Assembly: GCA_945788545.1 (NCBI GenBank)
Contig: CALZMK010000086.1
Coordinates: forward strand, 1 to 6,552
DNA from: an uncultured Prevotella sp.
GTDB taxonomy: Bacteria > Bacteroidota > Bacteroidia > Bacteroidales > Bacteroidaceae
DNA length: 6,552 bases
Direction: 5' to 3'
Shown here piece by piece: positions 5,350 to 6,552 of this stretch. A program made the position numbers and the translations under genes. The notes beneath the pieces are model-generated. The model was not told the DNA's origin, did no database searches, and was given only the letters and a program-made list of their open reading frames with translations. Position 1 is the stretch's first letter. Every line of letters starts with the position of its first letter.

Positions 5350-6552
5350 ATGGAAAAGAAAGATTTACAACCTAAGAGCGTATTCGAGCAGTTTGCGAGA
5401 ATAAACGAAATCCCTCGCCCGTCAAAGCGCGAGGAGAAAATGATTGAGTATCTCCGCCAATGGGGAGAGAGTCATAACCTCGACACTCAGGTGGACGAAA
5501 CAGGCAACGTGATTATCCGCAAGCCTGCCACCAAGGGTATGGAAAACCGCAAGACGGTGATTCTGCAGAGCCACATGGACATGGTGTGCGACAAACTGGT
5601 GGATGTGGAGTTTGACTTCGACAAGGATGCCATTCAGACATACGTTGACGGTGAATGGCTTACAGCCAAGGGCACAACACTCGGTGCCGACGACGGTATT
5701 GGTTGCGCCATGGAACTGGCAATCCTCGACAGCGATGATATCGAGCACGGACCGATTGAATGTGTTTTCACGCGCGACGAGGAGACACAACTCACCGGTG
5801 CATCGGGAATGAAGGCTGGATTCATGACCGGCGACATGCTCATCAATCTCGACAGTGAGGACGAGGGACAGATCTTCGTGAGCTGTGCCGGCGGACGCTC
5901 TACATTCGCCACGTTCAACTTCAAGCGCGAGGCTGCTCCCGAGGGATATTTCTTCATCGAGGGTTCGATAAAGGGACTCACGGGCGGACACTCGGGCGAC
6001 GACATCGAGAAGAAGCGCGCAAATGCCATCAAGATTCTCGCGCGTTATATATATAAAGAGGTGGAGAAGATGGATGTGCGCCTTGTGTCGTTCAATTCGG
6101 GCAAGATGCACAACGCCATTCCGCGTGACGGAAAATTTGTCATCGCCATTCCTTCCGACCGCAAGGAGGAAGCCAGAGTTGACTGGAATGTGTTTGCATC
6201 CGAGGTGGAGGAAGAATTCCACGTGAGCGACACACAGATGGTGTGGAATATGCAGAGCACAGACGCCCAGCCGGTGATAGTGAAAGCCGTGGCCGACAGA
6301 TTCATCCGTGCATTGCAGGCCGTTGACAACGGTGTTTTTGCAATGTGCCAGGACAAGGCTCTCGAAACAATGGTCGAGACATCAAGCAACATCGCAAGCA
6401 TCGTGACCCAGGACGAGAAGATCTCGTGCGTGGCATCTCAGCGAAGCAACGTGATGAGTAATCTCGACAATATGTGCAACACGGTGAAGGCTGTATTTGA
6501 GTTGGCTGGAGCCGAAGTTGAACAGAACGACGGCTATCCCGCATGGAAGATG
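5350..6552 (+). CDS. pepD: Aminoacyl-histidine dipeptidase PepD (M20 family), C-terminus beyond window
   Basis: The frame is open from ATG 5350 to the window edge (401 codons) with no stop. It encodes a cytosolic zinc dipeptidase that cleaves Xaa-His and other dipeptides to free amino acids. M20 landmarks are QSHMDMVCD (73-81; metal ligand His75, Asp77), TTLGADDGIG (109-118; bridging Asp114), FTRDEETQLTGASG (140-153; general base Glu144, ligand Glu145), INLDSEDEG (165-173; ligand Asp168) and GLTGGHSGDD (209-218; His214, dimer/lid domain). The E. coli enzyme has about 485 residues, so some 85 residues and the last metal-binding His probably lie to the right. There is no signal peptide. The only upstream ATG context is an A/T-rich leader without a Shine-Dalgarno sequence. 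It is divergent from the small membrane protein gene. Confidence 0.95.
   Translation, partial: MEKKDLQPKSVFEQFARINEIPRPSKREEKMIEYLRQWGESHNLDTQVDETGNVIIRKPATKGMENRKTVILQSHMDMVCDKLVDVEFDFDKDAIQTYVDGEWLTAKGTTLGADDGIGCAMELAILDSDDIEHGPIECVFTRDEETQLTGASGMKAGFMTGDMLINLDSEDEGQIFVSCAGGRSTFATFNFKREAAPEGYFFIEGSIKGLTGGHSGDDIEKKRANAIKILARYIYKEVEKMDVRLVSFNSGKMHNAIPRDGKFVIAIPSDRKEEARVDWNVFASEVEEEFHVSDTQMVWNMQSTDAQPVIVKAVADRFIRALQAVDNGVFAMCQDKALETMVETSSNIASIVTQDEKISCVASQRSNVMSNLDNMCNTVKAVFELAGAEVEQNDGYPAWKM

Noticed and set aside
5422..6222. Open frame of 266 codons on the minus strand inside pepD
   Set aside because: It lies opposite the catalytic core of PepD, where every M20 motif is intact on the plus strand. 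The His/Leu-rich translation matches nothing I know and there is no promoter-like context.
1..6552. Novel defence, mobile or biosynthetic system
   Set aside because: All genes belong to housekeeping or conserved-hypothetical families, and no toxin, nuclease, phage, integrase or cluster-type genes are present.

Overview
The window looks like an ordinary chromosomal segment from a member of the Bacteroidales, with a Prevotella/Bacteroides-like flavour; I cannot name the genus. Four things point there. The promoters match the Bacteroidetes form (TTG or TTTG, about 19-20 bases, TAnnTTTG). The starts lack Shine-Dalgarno sequences and lie in A/T-rich leaders. A DUF4301 protein is present, a family I know from Bacteroidetes. 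The long RSH protein resembles the second, RelA-like copy that Bacteroidales carry. Coding regions have moderate GC, and the gaps between genes are clearly A/T-rich.

Layout: 1-262 is a gap with an orphan-looking plus-strand promoter and a strong hairpin. 263-1780 (minus) is a DUF4301 protein. 1781-1885 is a divergent promoter region. 1886-4111 (plus) is a RelA/SpoT homologue. 4112-4411 is a convergent gap full of CACAGAG-type inverted repeats and short tandem repeats. 4412-5029 (minus) is an OmpH/Skp-like lipoprotein, and 5060-5266 (minus) is a 68-residue single-pass membrane protein; these two probably form one operon. 5267-5349 is a second compact divergent promoter region. 5350-6552 (plus, open at the right edge) is an aminoacyl-histidine dipeptidase (PepD, M20 family) lacking its C-terminus.

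How the genes fit together: the RelA-like protein makes the (p)ppGpp starvation signal, and PepD releases amino acids from dipeptides, so a nutritional theme is possible. The genes are in separate transcription units, so this is only inference. The OmpH-like lipoprotein and the small membrane protein are envelope functions.

The most notable points are these. (1) The RSH protein has lost several HD-hydrolase residues but keeps the basic RxKD-type synthetase motif usual in bifunctional enzymes. (2) The DUF4301 protein shows, in the right order, motifs that look like UDP-sugar pyrophosphorylases, suggesting a nucleotidyltransferase fold for an uncharacterised family. (3) The convergent gap holds four related copies of an 8-base-periodic palindromic repeat. 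I found no CRISPR array, prophage, insertion sequence, tRNA, rRNA or defence system.
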